Made by a program: the position numbers and the translations under genes. The notes under the pieces are model-generated. The model ran no database searches and had not been told where the DNA came from. It saw nothing but the letters and a program-made list of their open reading frames with translations. From the NCBI RefSeq assembly GCF_001438705.1, contig NZ_JQBP01000001.1, forward strand, positions 44,933-108,932: a stretch of DNA of 64,000 nucleotides, written 5' to 3'. Shown in pieces: positions 9,452 through 17,300 of this stretch (positions within the stretch are counted from its first letter, which is position 1; the number at the start of each line of letters is the position of its first letter). Source of the stretch: Weissella kandleri. Lineage in GTDB: Bacteria > Bacillota > Bacilli > Lactobacillales > Lactobacillaceae.

Positions 9452-10345
9452 ATGACGACGAGTGCGGTAGTCGTGACTTTTAATCGGTTAACAATGTTAA
9501 AAGAAGTCATTGCGGCTTTACAAAATTCACAAACAAAAGTGGATCATATTATTATTGTTGATAATCATTCAGACCAGGATACATATGAATATTTAACTGG
9601 TTTAGGATCGCAAATTGAATATATGCGGTTAGATGAAAACTTAGGTGGTGCGGGTGGCTTTAATCGTGGGGTGCGTTACTTTATGGAACACACCCAAGAT
9701 GAATTTGTTTGGTTGATGGACGATGATACTGTACCACATCCAGAGACCTTAACTAATTTATTGCGGTTTGCGCATGAAACACCTCAGTTTGGCTTTTTAG
9801 CTTCGGACGTACGGTGGACGGATGGTCATCGCGCGAAGATGAATAATCCGGCGCCAAAAAACCGGCTCCATAAAATTCCTGAAAATACGACTAAAAATGA
9901 AGAATTGATGAACGCGACTTTTGTGAGCCTATTAATGGCTCGTCCTGTGGTCGCACAAATTGGGCTGCCCATCACTGAATTCTTTATTTGGGGGGATGAT
10001 ATTGAATATACCGAACGGGCTGGTCGTGTGGCTCCTGGGTACTTTGTGGCCGATGCTCGCGTAACCCACAAGATGAAGAGCAATGTCGGGTCTGATATCT
10101 TGACTGATTCTTTGGATCGGTTACCCCGTTATTTTTATTCATATCGGAATAAAGTTTATTACGGAGCGAAACGAAATTTCTTGGGGCGGTTGAAATCCGA
10201 CGCACGTATCTTGTATGAGTTTTTAAAATTATGTTTGAAACCAGGTATTCAAAATCGGCGGCAACGGATCCATGTTTTAGTGAGCGGCGTGCAAGCGGGA
10301 CGGCATTTCAAGCCGGTCATTGAATCTGTCGAAGTGATGAAATAG
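9452..10345 (+). CDS. Family 2 glycosyltransferase, galactofuranosyltransferase-like
   Basis: A 297-residue GT-A fold enzyme with opening VVVTFNRLTMLKEVI, nucleotide-sugar segment IIIVDNHS, GGAGGFNRG and the metal-binding triad WLMDDDTVP, plus FFIWGDDIEY in the acceptor region. These are typical of rhamnosyl/galactofuranosyl GT2 enzymes. No membrane segment is evident. AAGGAG precedes the ATG. Its position between a DUF4422 protein and UDP-galactopyranose mutase suggests it uses UDP-galactofuranose, which is an inference from context. Confidence 0.85.
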   Translation: MTTSAVVVTFNRLTMLKEVIAALQNSQTKVDHIIIVDNHSDQDTYEYLTGLGSQIEYMRLDENLGGAGGFNRGVRYFMEHTQDEFVWLMDDDTVPHPETLTNLLRFAHETPQFGFLASDVRWTDGHRAKMNNPAPKNRLHKIPENTTKNEELMNATFVSLLMARPVVAQIGLPITEFFIWGDDIEYTERAGRVAPGYFVADARVTHKMKSNVGSDILTDSLDRLPRYFYSYRNKVYYGAKRNFLGRLKSDARILYEFLKLCLKPGIQNRRQRIHVLVSGVQAGRHFKPVIESVEVMK

Positions 10346-10411
10346 AAAATTACCCAGACTTATAGTAAGATCTAGGCGGGTAATGTAGATGATAAAAAAT
10401 TTTAAATTTGG

Positions 10412-10440
10412 TATACAGGCGATTTATTATATTTTATAAT
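10412..10440 (+). promoter_or_regulatory. Candidate promoter of glf
   Basis: A perfect -10 TATAAT (10435-10440) has a weak -35 TATACA (10412-10417) at 17-bp spacing. The putative transcript start is about 50 bp before the glf ATG. Confidence 0.6.
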
Positions 10441-10500
10441 GTGAAACAGAACTCGCTTTGGTTGGGGCTAAAGTGAGATAGATGAAATGAGGGATAAGTA

Positions 10501-11682
10501 ATGGCATTAAATGATAAAAATTATGATTATTTGATCGTGGGAGCTGGGCCATACGGTTCGATTTTTGCGTATGAAGCAGCGAAGCGGGGAAAGCGTTCTC
10601 TAATCGTTGAAAAGCGGCCACATATTGGTGGGAACATGTATACGCATACTGAACACGGAATCACCGTGCATGATTTTGGAGCGCATATTTTCCATACGGA
10701 CAACAAAGAAGTTTGGGATTATATCCGTCAATTTGCTGATTTTAATGGTTACCAAAATCAAGTTGTTGCCAATTACAAAGGCTCACTTTATAATTTGCCA
10801 TTCAATATGAATACCTTCTATGAAATGTGGGGGACGAAGACGCCGGATGAAGCGAAGGCTAAAATTGATGAGCAAAAGGCTGAAGCAGTGGCTGCAATGG
10901 ATGGAAAAGCTCCGCGCAATTTGGAAGAACAAGCCATCTCTTTGATTGGAACTGAAATTTATGAAAAGCTCATCAAGGGATATACTGAAAAGCAATGGGG
11001 CCGGAAAGCAACTGATTTGCCTGCCTTTATTATTAAGCGTTTGCCGGTTCGTTTCATTTATGATAATAATTATTTCAATCACCGTTACCAAGGGATCCCT
11101 GTTGGTGGATATACCCAAATTTTTGAACGCTTGATTCTGGATAATGATTTAATCGATGTTCAAGTCAATACTGATTTCTTTGCCCACCGGGATGAGTATT
11201 TAGCCGAGTTCCCACGGATTATTTATACGGGAATGATTGACCAATTCTTTGATTATAAGTTTGGTGAATTAGAGTATCGTTCGCTACGCTTTGAAACGGA
11301 AACGGTTGATTCTGATAATTACCAAGGGAATGCGGTGATTAATTATACAGATGCTGAGACCCCATATACACGAGTAATGGAATGGCGGCATTTTGATGGC
11401 TTAGCTGATGAAGGTAAGTCTGTGATTACCCGCGAGTACCCACAAGCCTGGGATCGCACGAAGGAAGCTTATTATCCAGTTAATGATGATAAGAATATGG
11501 CGATGTACAAGCAATATGCTAAAGCTGCGCGTGAAGAGCATTCTGAAGTGCTCTTTGGGGGGCGACTAGGTCAATATCGTTACTTCGATATGGATCAAGT
11601 GATTAATGCGGTCTTTAATGATTTGCGGCATGAATTTGATTTGCCAGCCGAATTTAATTTTGCTCATGATGAAGTAAAATAA
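10501..11682 (+). CDS. glf: UDP-galactopyranose mutase
   Basis: A 393-residue flavoenzyme that converts UDP-galactopyranose to UDP-galactofuranose. The N-terminal FAD dinucleotide fold is YLIVGAGPYGSIFAYEAAKRG, followed by EKRPHIGGNMYT and HDFGAHIFHT, which are highly characteristic of Glf; YTEKQWG and the C-terminal GRLGQYRYFDMD complete the family pattern. It has its own promoter and terminator, so it is separately transcribed from the two glycosyltransferases. Galactofuranose is used in bacterial surface polysaccharides, which fits the neighbours. Confidence 0.97.
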   Translation: MALNDKNYDYLIVGAGPYGSIFAYEAAKRGKRSLIVEKRPHIGGNMYTHTEHGITVHDFGAHIFHTDNKEVWDYIRQFADFNGYQNQVVANYKGSLYNLPFNMNTFYEMWGTKTPDEAKAKIDEQKAEAVAAMDGKAPRNLEEQAISLIGTEIYEKLIKGYTEKQWGRKATDLPAFIIKRLPVRFIYDNNYFNHRYQGIPVGGYTQIFERLILDNDLIDVQVNTDFFAHRDEYLAEFPRIIYTGMIDQFFDYKFGELEYRSLRFETETVDSDNYQGNAVINYTDAETPYTRVMEWRHFDGLADEGKSVITREYPQAWDRTKEAYYPVNDDKNMAMYKQYAKAAREEHSEVLFGGRLGQYRYFDMDQVINAVFNDLRHEFDLPAEFNFAHDEVK

Positions 11683-11696
11683 TTAATAATTTTAGT

Positions 11697-11733
11697 AAAA
11701 AGGGCTTACACCTCATTGGCGTAAGCCCTTTTG
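11697..11733 (+). terminator. Terminator after glf
   Basis: A long perfect stem with arms AAAAGGGCTTAC (11697-11708) and GTAAGCCCTTTT (11721-11732). The flanking A and T runs mean it could work in both directions. Confidence 0.9.
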
Positions 11734-11803
11734 TGATAAGCTTTCATTTCCAATTGATGTTTTCTAGTGTGAATATGCGACGACCAATTTATGGATAGAT
11801 AGA

Positions 11804-11833
11804 TTGGCTTAGCTTTAGATTTTTTAGTATAAT
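11804..11833 (+). promoter_or_regulatory. Candidate promoter of relQ operon
   Basis: -35 TTGGCT (11804-11809), 18-bp spacer, perfect -10 TATAAT (11828-11833). Confidence 0.7.
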
Positions 11834-11911
11834 AAAAATTGGCTGTATTCGGACAAATAAACCGGTTACAACATCTCAAAGAGCATAGTCTTTGGAGTAG
11901 GAGAGAATGAA

Positions 11912-12565
11912 ATGATTGAAAATTGGCAGAATTTTTTACGCCCGTACGAACAAGCGGTGGCTGAATTAAAAGTTAAGTTTCGCGCTTTACGAGAAGAATA
12001 TATACAAACTGGGGTTGAAACGCCAATTGAATTTGTGACGGGACGTGTTAAAAGTGTTGATGCAATTAAAGAGAAATTAGTACGACGGCATGTTGATGAG
12101 GATCGAATTGAGCAAGACATGCAAGATTTAGCTGGGATTCGGATTATGACGCAGTTTACCAATGATATTTATACTGTGGTTGATTTAATTCGTGCGCGGA
12201 ATGATATGGTGGTTTTGGAAGAGCGCGATTATGTGACTAATTCTAAGCCATCAGGTTATCGTTCATATCATATTGTGATTGAATACCCAATTGAAACAGC
12301 GCAGGGTGAACGTAAAATTTTAGCTGAAATTCAAATTCGGACCATGCAAATGAACGTTTGGGCAACGATTGAACATGCTATGAATTACAAATATGACGGG
12401 ACCTATCCCGAAGATATGGAAGATAAATTGCGTGAAGTAGCTGAATTGACCTTTAAGGTGGACGATTTATTCCAAGAAATGCATCAAGAAATTAGTGAAT
12501 CACAACATGCTTTACGGAATCACACGAAACGAGATCATGTACAGGATGAGAATAACAATTTATAA
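11912..12565 (+). CDS. relQ: Small alarmone synthetase, GTP pyrophosphokinase RelQ
   Basis: A 217-residue single-domain (p)ppGpp synthetase with no hydrolase or TGS/ACT domains, as in YjbM/RelQ. It has the synthetase motifs VTGRVKSVDAIKEKL, DLAGIRIM, SGYRSYHIV and AEIQIRTMQMNVWATIEH. It makes ppGpp/pppGpp/pGpp from ATP and guanine nucleotides in stress. The gene overlaps nadK by about 20 bp and is followed by a pseudouridine synthase, the conserved relQ-nadK-rluD order of Bacillota. Confidence 0.96.
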   Translation: MIENWQNFLRPYEQAVAELKVKFRALREEYIQTGVETPIEFVTGRVKSVDAIKEKLVRRHVDEDRIEQDMQDLAGIRIMTQFTNDIYTVVDLIRARNDMVVLEERDYVTNSKPSGYRSYHIVIEYPIETAQGERKILAEIQIRTMQMNVWATIEHAMNYKYDGTYPEDMEDKLREVAELTFKVDDLFQEMHQEISESQHALRNHTKRDHVQDENNNL

Positions 12566-13358
12566 GAATCAAGGTTCGCGGTCCAAAGCGGTCGCCAACA
12601 TTTTGCAGATGTTATTAAACAAGCATCCCCAGGAATTTATTTTTGATGATCAGCATCCGGAAGTGGTGATTAGTGTTGGTGGGGATGGAACATTGTTAGC
12701 TGCCTTTCAAAAATATAAGAATGAAGTGGAACAGGTTCGGTTTATTGGGGTGCATACAGGTCATCTCGGTTTTTATGCCGATTGGCAGGAATTTGAACTA
12801 GATCAATTAGTAACCTCTTTGCTAAACTCACAAGGTCAAATGGTCCAATATCCATTATTGGCTACGCAAACGCATTATCATGATGGACAAGAAGTTACGA
12901 ATTTAGCTTTAAATGAAGCCTCAATTAAACAAGTGACAGGGACTTTAGCGGTCGATGTTTACCTAGATGGTGAAATATTTGAACGCTTTCGGGGCGACGG
13001 TCTGACAGCCGCTACGCCAACCGGGTCGACGGCTTATAATAAAGCGATTGGGGGGGCTGTATTGCATCCTAGCTTGGCTAGTATTCAACTAGCTGAAATT
13101 GCTTCGATTAATAATCGGGTCTTTCGGACATTAGGATCGCCCTTAGTTGTGGGACCAGACGAGACCATTCGTATTGTTCCACTCAAAGAACAACAGTCAG
13201 TCATTATTACACATGATCTTTTAAATGAAACAAGTAATCAGGTGGATTGGATTGAATTTAAAGTGGCAAAAGAACGCATATCGTTTGTGAGCTATCGACA
13301 TACCCCATTCTGGCATCGGGTGCGCAATAGTTTTATTGGAGATGAGGTTGTAGATTAA
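12546..13358 (+). CDS. nadK: NAD kinase
   Basis: About 270 residues. It phosphorylates NAD to NADP using ATP or polyphosphate. Motifs are SVGGDGTLLAAF near residue 50, the NE pair in LALNEASIK, and TPTGSTAYNKAIGG. I chose the ATG at 12546 because the protein then begins MRITIYKN, as NadK proteins do. An ATG at 12537 adds three residues and is equally compatible, with only weak Shine-Dalgarno support for either. The gene overlaps relQ and shares its end with the next gene's start. Confidence 0.94.
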   Translation: MRITIYKNQGSRSKAVANILQMLLNKHPQEFIFDDQHPEVVISVGGDGTLLAAFQKYKNEVEQVRFIGVHTGHLGFYADWQEFELDQLVTSLLNSQGQMVQYPLLATQTHYHDGQEVTNLALNEASIKQVTGTLAVDVYLDGEIFERFRGDGLTAATPTGSTAYNKAIGGAVLHPSLASIQLAEIASINNRVFRTLGSPLVVGPDETIRIVPLKEQQSVIITHDLLNETSNQVDWIEFKVAKERISFVSYRHTPFWHRVRNSFIGDEVVD

Positions 13359-14269
13359 TGGCAAGTTTTAGTTGGATTAAGCAAGAAGCAGGGCAAACTA
13401 AGCTCAAGACCTTTTTAGCTGAACGTGGAGTATCGCATCGCATGTTTAGCATTATTAGGCGTGGTGGCGGGCGCCTCTTATTAGATGGTCGGCCCGTGAA
13501 GACGGTTGATTTAATTGATGAGGGCCAACGTGTGACGGTGATTATGCCCCCCGAGGCTAGTAATGAAACGTTAGCGGATTCTAACTTGCCATTGCCCATT
13601 CTTTTTGAAGATGATAACTTTTTGGTGGTGAATAAACCCGCTGGTGTGACTTCCGTGCCAGGGAAAGCCGATCGAGAAACTACGATGGTTAACCGTGTGA
13701 AGGGTTATTTGGTGCAGGAAGGGGCGAAAGATTTGGTCCCCCACGTCGTTACACGATTGGACCGCTTTACATCAGGGGTTGCGTTGTTAGCCAAGCATCG
13801 GTTTGCTCATGGTTTGTTAGATAAAGCTTTGAAGGAACATACCGTTGATAAGCGTTATTTGGCCCTCGTTGATGGTAATTTAACGGATGATCATGGCGTG
13901 ATTGATTTACCGATTGGTCGAATGGATGATGACTTTATTCGGCGGGAAGTGCGTGAGGATGGGAAACCATCTATGACGGAATACTGGGTTGTACGCAGGT
14001 ATGGAAATCAAACTTTGGTTAAAGTGCAGCTGCATACGGGACGAACACACCAAATTCGGGTGCATTTCAAAGCCTTAGGACACCCCTTAGTGGGAGATGA
14101 AATTTATGGTGGACCCATGAATCGGGGAGCCAATCGCCAGATGTTGCACGCTTATTGGATTCAATGGTTTGATCCGTTTGCGCAGTACCAACGGCATTGT
14201 CAAGCTGATATTCCAGAAGATATGCAAGTAATCTTAGGGGATTTTAACTTGCAAGATATCATAGATTAA
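13358..14269 (+). CDS. RluA/RluD family rRNA pseudouridine synthase
   Basis: A 303-residue protein with an N-terminal S4-like region and a pseudouridine synthase domain. The catalytic motif is VTRLDRFTSGVALLAKH, with the catalytic Asp in RLDR; NKPAGVTSVPG and the C-terminal GRTHQIRVHFKALGHPLVGDE complete it. It isomerises uridine in rRNA (or possibly tRNA). The family is certain; the exact target (RluD versus a paralogue) is not. Its start codon overlaps the nadK stop. Confidence 0.94.
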   Translation: MASFSWIKQEAGQTKLKTFLAERGVSHRMFSIIRRGGGRLLLDGRPVKTVDLIDEGQRVTVIMPPEASNETLADSNLPLPILFEDDNFLVVNKPAGVTSVPGKADRETTMVNRVKGYLVQEGAKDLVPHVVTRLDRFTSGVALLAKHRFAHGLLDKALKEHTVDKRYLALVDGNLTDDHGVIDLPIGRMDDDFIRREVREDGKPSMTEYWVVRRYGNQTLVKVQLHTGRTHQIRVHFKALGHPLVGDEIYGGPMNRGANRQMLHAYWIQWFDPFAQYQRHCQADIPEDMQVILGDFNLQDIID

Positions 14270-14353
14270 ATTCTAGCGAGCGTTAAATCATTGTAAGAAT
14301 GGCTTAACGTTGGTATACATAAGTTGATAATATAGAAAATAGGGGTGAATGGC

Positions 14354-15715
14354 ATGGAAACAACTGAATTACGTGATGAGATTATTCCAGTTTATCAACA
14401 ATTGTTTCGTGCTTTAGAACGTGGTCAAGAGCGGACCTTTCACACGGTTTTTGATGATTTGCATAACTATGACCAAGCACAAATTTTTCAAGCATTAAGT
14501 GCCCAGCAACGGCGCCAATTAATTGAATGGGTCGACCCCGTGAATTTAGCGGACGTTTTTGACTTGATTGATCCCGAGACGATTGATGAACAGGAATATT
14601 TGTCAGAAATGACTCCGCAGTATGCGGCGAAACTTTTAAATGCGATGTATGTTGATAATGCGGTCGACTTATTAGGAATTATGCCTGATGTGCAACGCCA
14701 ACGTTATTTGCAACAATTAGCTCCGGAAGACGCCAAAGAGATGCGCGAATTGTTGGGCTACGCTGATCAAACGGCGGGATCGTTGATGTCAACGGAATAT
14801 GTTGCCGTTGATCTGAATTTAACAATTGGCGAAGCATTGGTGGAAGTTAAACGACAGGCATCTGAGTCAGAGCAAATTATCTATATTTACGTGCTCGACC
14901 ATCAAAAATTAGCGGGAGTTATTTCTTTAAAAAGTTTAATTATTCATGCCGATGATGAGCAAGTCGTCGATGTTATGACGCAAAATTTGGTGACGGCTTT
15001 ACCCAATGAAGATCAAGAAAATGTTGCCCGTTTAATGGCCGATTATGACTTGGTGGCGTTACCTGTTGTGAGTCAAGATGATCAGATGCTGGGAATTATT
15101 ATGATTGATGACATCTTGGACGTGATTGAAGCGGAAAGTGCGGAAGATTATGAACGTTTTGCCGGAGTGCATAACGTTGACTTTGAGGAAAGCCCCTTTC
15201 AATCGGTGGTTAAACGGCTCCCTTGGCTGTTGATTTTAGTCTTTTTGGGCTTGGGAACGGCTTCGGTTATTAAGCATTACGATCTCGTCGTACAACAATT
15301 ACCCCTTTTAGCTGTTTTTATTACGTTGATTACTGGAACAGCTGGAAATGCAGGAACGCAATCCTTAGCGGTGGCGATTCGGCGAATTACCTTGCATGAG
15401 CATCCTGGTGTTTGGCGGATGATTGGGGTCGAAGTATTAATTGGATTATTAATGGGATTATTAGCTGGCAGCACGATTTTTCTAGTGGTTTGGTTGTGGA
15501 CTAAAATCTGGCTCTTCGGCTTAGCGGTCGGCTTAGCAATGGCATGTGCGATTACGGTCGCGAATTTAGCGGGGACGGTGGTGCCATGGTTGATGAGTAA
15601 GGTCAAAATAGATCCAGCGGTGGCTTCAGGACCTTTTATTTCGACATTAAGTGATTTGACATCGGTTGTTATTTATTTTAATATCGCCGAATGGTTATTA
15701 GGTTTGCATTTTTAA
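14354..15715 (+). CDS. mgtE: Magnesium transporter MgtE
   Basis: A 453-residue channel-like Mg2+ transporter. It has a cytoplasmic N-domain (about 1-125, superhelical), two CBS domains (about 125-250, with LMSTEYVAVDLNLTIGEAL and VMTQNLVTALPNEDQENVARL), a connecting helix, and five membrane helices from about residue 280, including GTAGNAGTQSLAVAIRR near the pore. The CBS/N domains sense cytosolic Mg2+ and gate the pore. The ATG at 14354 is preferred over GTG at 14345 because AGGGG then sits at proper spacing. No Mg2+ riboswitch-sized leader is visible upstream (only ~84 bp). Confidence 0.95.
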   Translation: METTELRDEIIPVYQQLFRALERGQERTFHTVFDDLHNYDQAQIFQALSAQQRRQLIEWVDPVNLADVFDLIDPETIDEQEYLSEMTPQYAAKLLNAMYVDNAVDLLGIMPDVQRQRYLQQLAPEDAKEMRELLGYADQTAGSLMSTEYVAVDLNLTIGEALVEVKRQASESEQIIYIYVLDHQKLAGVISLKSLIIHADDEQVVDVMTQNLVTALPNEDQENVARLMADYDLVALPVVSQDDQMLGIIMIDDILDVIEAESAEDYERFAGVHNVDFEESPFQSVVKRLPWLLILVFLGLGTASVIKHYDLVVQQLPLLAVFITLITGTAGNAGTQSLAVAIRRITLHEHPGVWRMIGVEVLIGLLMGLLAGSTIFLVVWLWTKIWLFGLAVGLAMACAITVANLAGTVVPWLMSKVKIDPAVASGPFISTLSDLTSVVIYFNIAEWLLGLHF

Positions 15716-15792
15716 TGCTGGATTGGAACAAATTAAAACAAGTAAAAGTTAGGTTGAGTGGCAGAACTTGATGAAAGGGAGTATAACAAATT

Positions 15793-17010
15793 GTGGTAAA
15801 TCAAAATAAATTTAATTATTTACAAGTTATTTTATTAGGGGTGCTAAGTGCCTTTGCTGTTTTTTCAATGGATTTTTATTTGCCGGGGCTCCCTGGGCTG
15901 CAACATGATTTTCACACCACGGCTTCTTTGGCTCAGCTTACAATTACGGCATCGTTAATTGGGCTGGGGGTTGGGCAATTATTTGTGGGCCCTTGGTCAG
16001 ATAAAATTGGGCGGCGTCAACCGCTTTTAATTGGAACTTTTATCTTTGCTGTGACCTCATTTTTAATCAGTATTTCGACGAATATTAGTTGGATGATTGC
16101 TTTACGATTTTTACAAGGTTTGTCAGGTTCAGTTGGCATTGTTTTATCATTAGCGATTATTACGGATTCGTTTAATGGTCCTAGTCTAACACGCCAGATT
16201 GCCATTAATCAGGCTATTAATGGGATCTTTCCAATTATTGCGCCCGTTTTGGGTGGTATGGTTGTGGCATTGAGCAATTGGCAGATGACTTTTGTGATTT
16301 TGATGACGATTGGGTTATTATTATTCGTGGCGGTATTTTTCGGCTTGCCTGAAACAAAGCAAAAATCACCGCAAGTTCAGTCGGTAGACTTCGAGCAGCC
16401 TAGTTCACTAGGGGCATCTTTGAAACTTCAGGGGCGTGAGTATTTAAAATTAGCGCACAAAAAGAACTTCATGACTTACTTGTGGGTGCAAACCTTTATG
16501 ATGGCTGCCTTATTTGCGTATATTTCGGGCTCATCCTTTGTTTTGGAAAATATTTTTCATTTAAATGTGACACTGTTTGGATTGGTATATGCGCTTAATG
16601 GGGTCGGGATGACGGTGATGACAGCCTTAGCTGGAAGTTTGGCACCAAAATACGGTGAACGGCGAGTCTTAGGCTGGTTTATTATTTACGGTCTGCTAGG
16701 TGGTACCATTTTGTTGACGACGACCTTAATGGGCCCCCGCTTAGGTGGAGTGTTGCTCGCCTTTTTCATGATTACATCAGCGGTCGGTGGTGTGCAGGGG
16801 ATGGCTACTTCCTTAGCGATGCAAGGTCAACAGGCGCATTCTGGGAGTGCGTCAGCCTTGTTGGGGACTTCGCGTTATGCGATTGGCGGTTTGATGTCCC
16901 CTTTGGTCGGTATGTTTGGAACGCAGACTATTTTGCCATTAGCGAGCTTAATTTTGGGGGTCCAATTGTTGGCTGGTGGATGCTTTTGGCGTTCACAAGA
17001 AAATCAATAA
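15793..17010 (+). CDS. MFS drug-resistance transporter, Bcr/CflA family
   Basis: A 405-residue, 12-helix major facilitator protein. The N-terminus MDFYLPGLPGLQHDF and motif A GPWSDKIGRRQPLLIG between helices 2 and 3 mark the Bcr/CflA drug:H+ antiporter group; motif C-like glycines lie in helix 5. The start codon is GTG at 15793 with GGGAG upstream. It is a lone gene between mgtE and the alaS leader. The substrate is unknown; family members export bicyclomycin, chloramphenicol or sulfonamides. A second Bcr-like gene lies at 23.6 kb. Confidence 0.9.
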   Translation: MVNQNKFNYLQVILLGVLSAFAVFSMDFYLPGLPGLQHDFHTTASLAQLTITASLIGLGVGQLFVGPWSDKIGRRQPLLIGTFIFAVTSFLISISTNISWMIALRFLQGLSGSVGIVLSLAIITDSFNGPSLTRQIAINQAINGIFPIIAPVLGGMVVALSNWQMTFVILMTIGLLLFVAVFFGLPETKQKSPQVQSVDFEQPSSLGASLKLQGREYLKLAHKKNFMTYLWVQTFMMAALFAYISGSSFVLENIFHLNVTLFGLVYALNGVGMTVMTALAGSLAPKYGERRVLGWFIIYGLLGGTILLTTTLMGPRLGGVLLAFFMITSAVGGVQGMATSLAMQGQQAHSGSASALLGTSRYAIGGLMSPLVGMFGTQTILPLASLILGVQLLAGGCFWRSQENQ

Positions 17011-17049
17011 GTTTGAAATAAAATTAAGAAGAAATATGTTATACTTTTA

Positions 17050-17265
17050 CTAGGACATACGGTTTAAGTCAATGGTTTTAGAGACGTCATGGGTGGTGCA
17101 AATGACGCTAAACTTAAAACGGGCTACCAACGTAATGATATTCAAGTTTTTGAATCGCGAGCCAGCGTTATCGGTCTTATGAGAGGTAATGGAGGTAGAT
17201 CTGCATTGCAATCAGGGTGGTACCGCGAGGATTTCGTCCCTGACTGTAAGAGGTCTATTTTTTTA
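17050..17265 (+). promoter_or_regulatory. T-box leader (tRNA-Ala responsive) of alaS
   Basis: The canonical T-box element AGGGTGGTACCGCG lies at 17214-17227. It is followed by TCGTCCCT, which can close the terminator helix, and a T run at 17259-17264. Upstream, Stem I is visible as ACGTCAT/ATGACG around a GGGTGGTGC loop, flanked by GTTTTAG/CTAAAC. A GCT triplet at 17123-17125, followed by A, is a candidate alanine specifier codon. Uncharged tRNA-Ala binding would stabilise the antiterminator and allow alaS transcription. The precise pairings were done by eye. Confidence 0.92.
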
Positions 17266-17300
17266 TTAGTATAAGTAATTTAAAATAAGAGGTGCAGAAC

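Noticed and set aside
10349..10384. Hairpin ATTACCC/GGGTAAT after the GT2 gene as a terminator
   Set aside because: No T run follows and the loop is long; not convincing as a Rho-independent terminator.
14270..14353. Magnesium riboswitch before mgtE
   Set aside because: The spacer is only ~84 bp and shows no M-box structure, though a CGTTAA/TTAACG pair exists.
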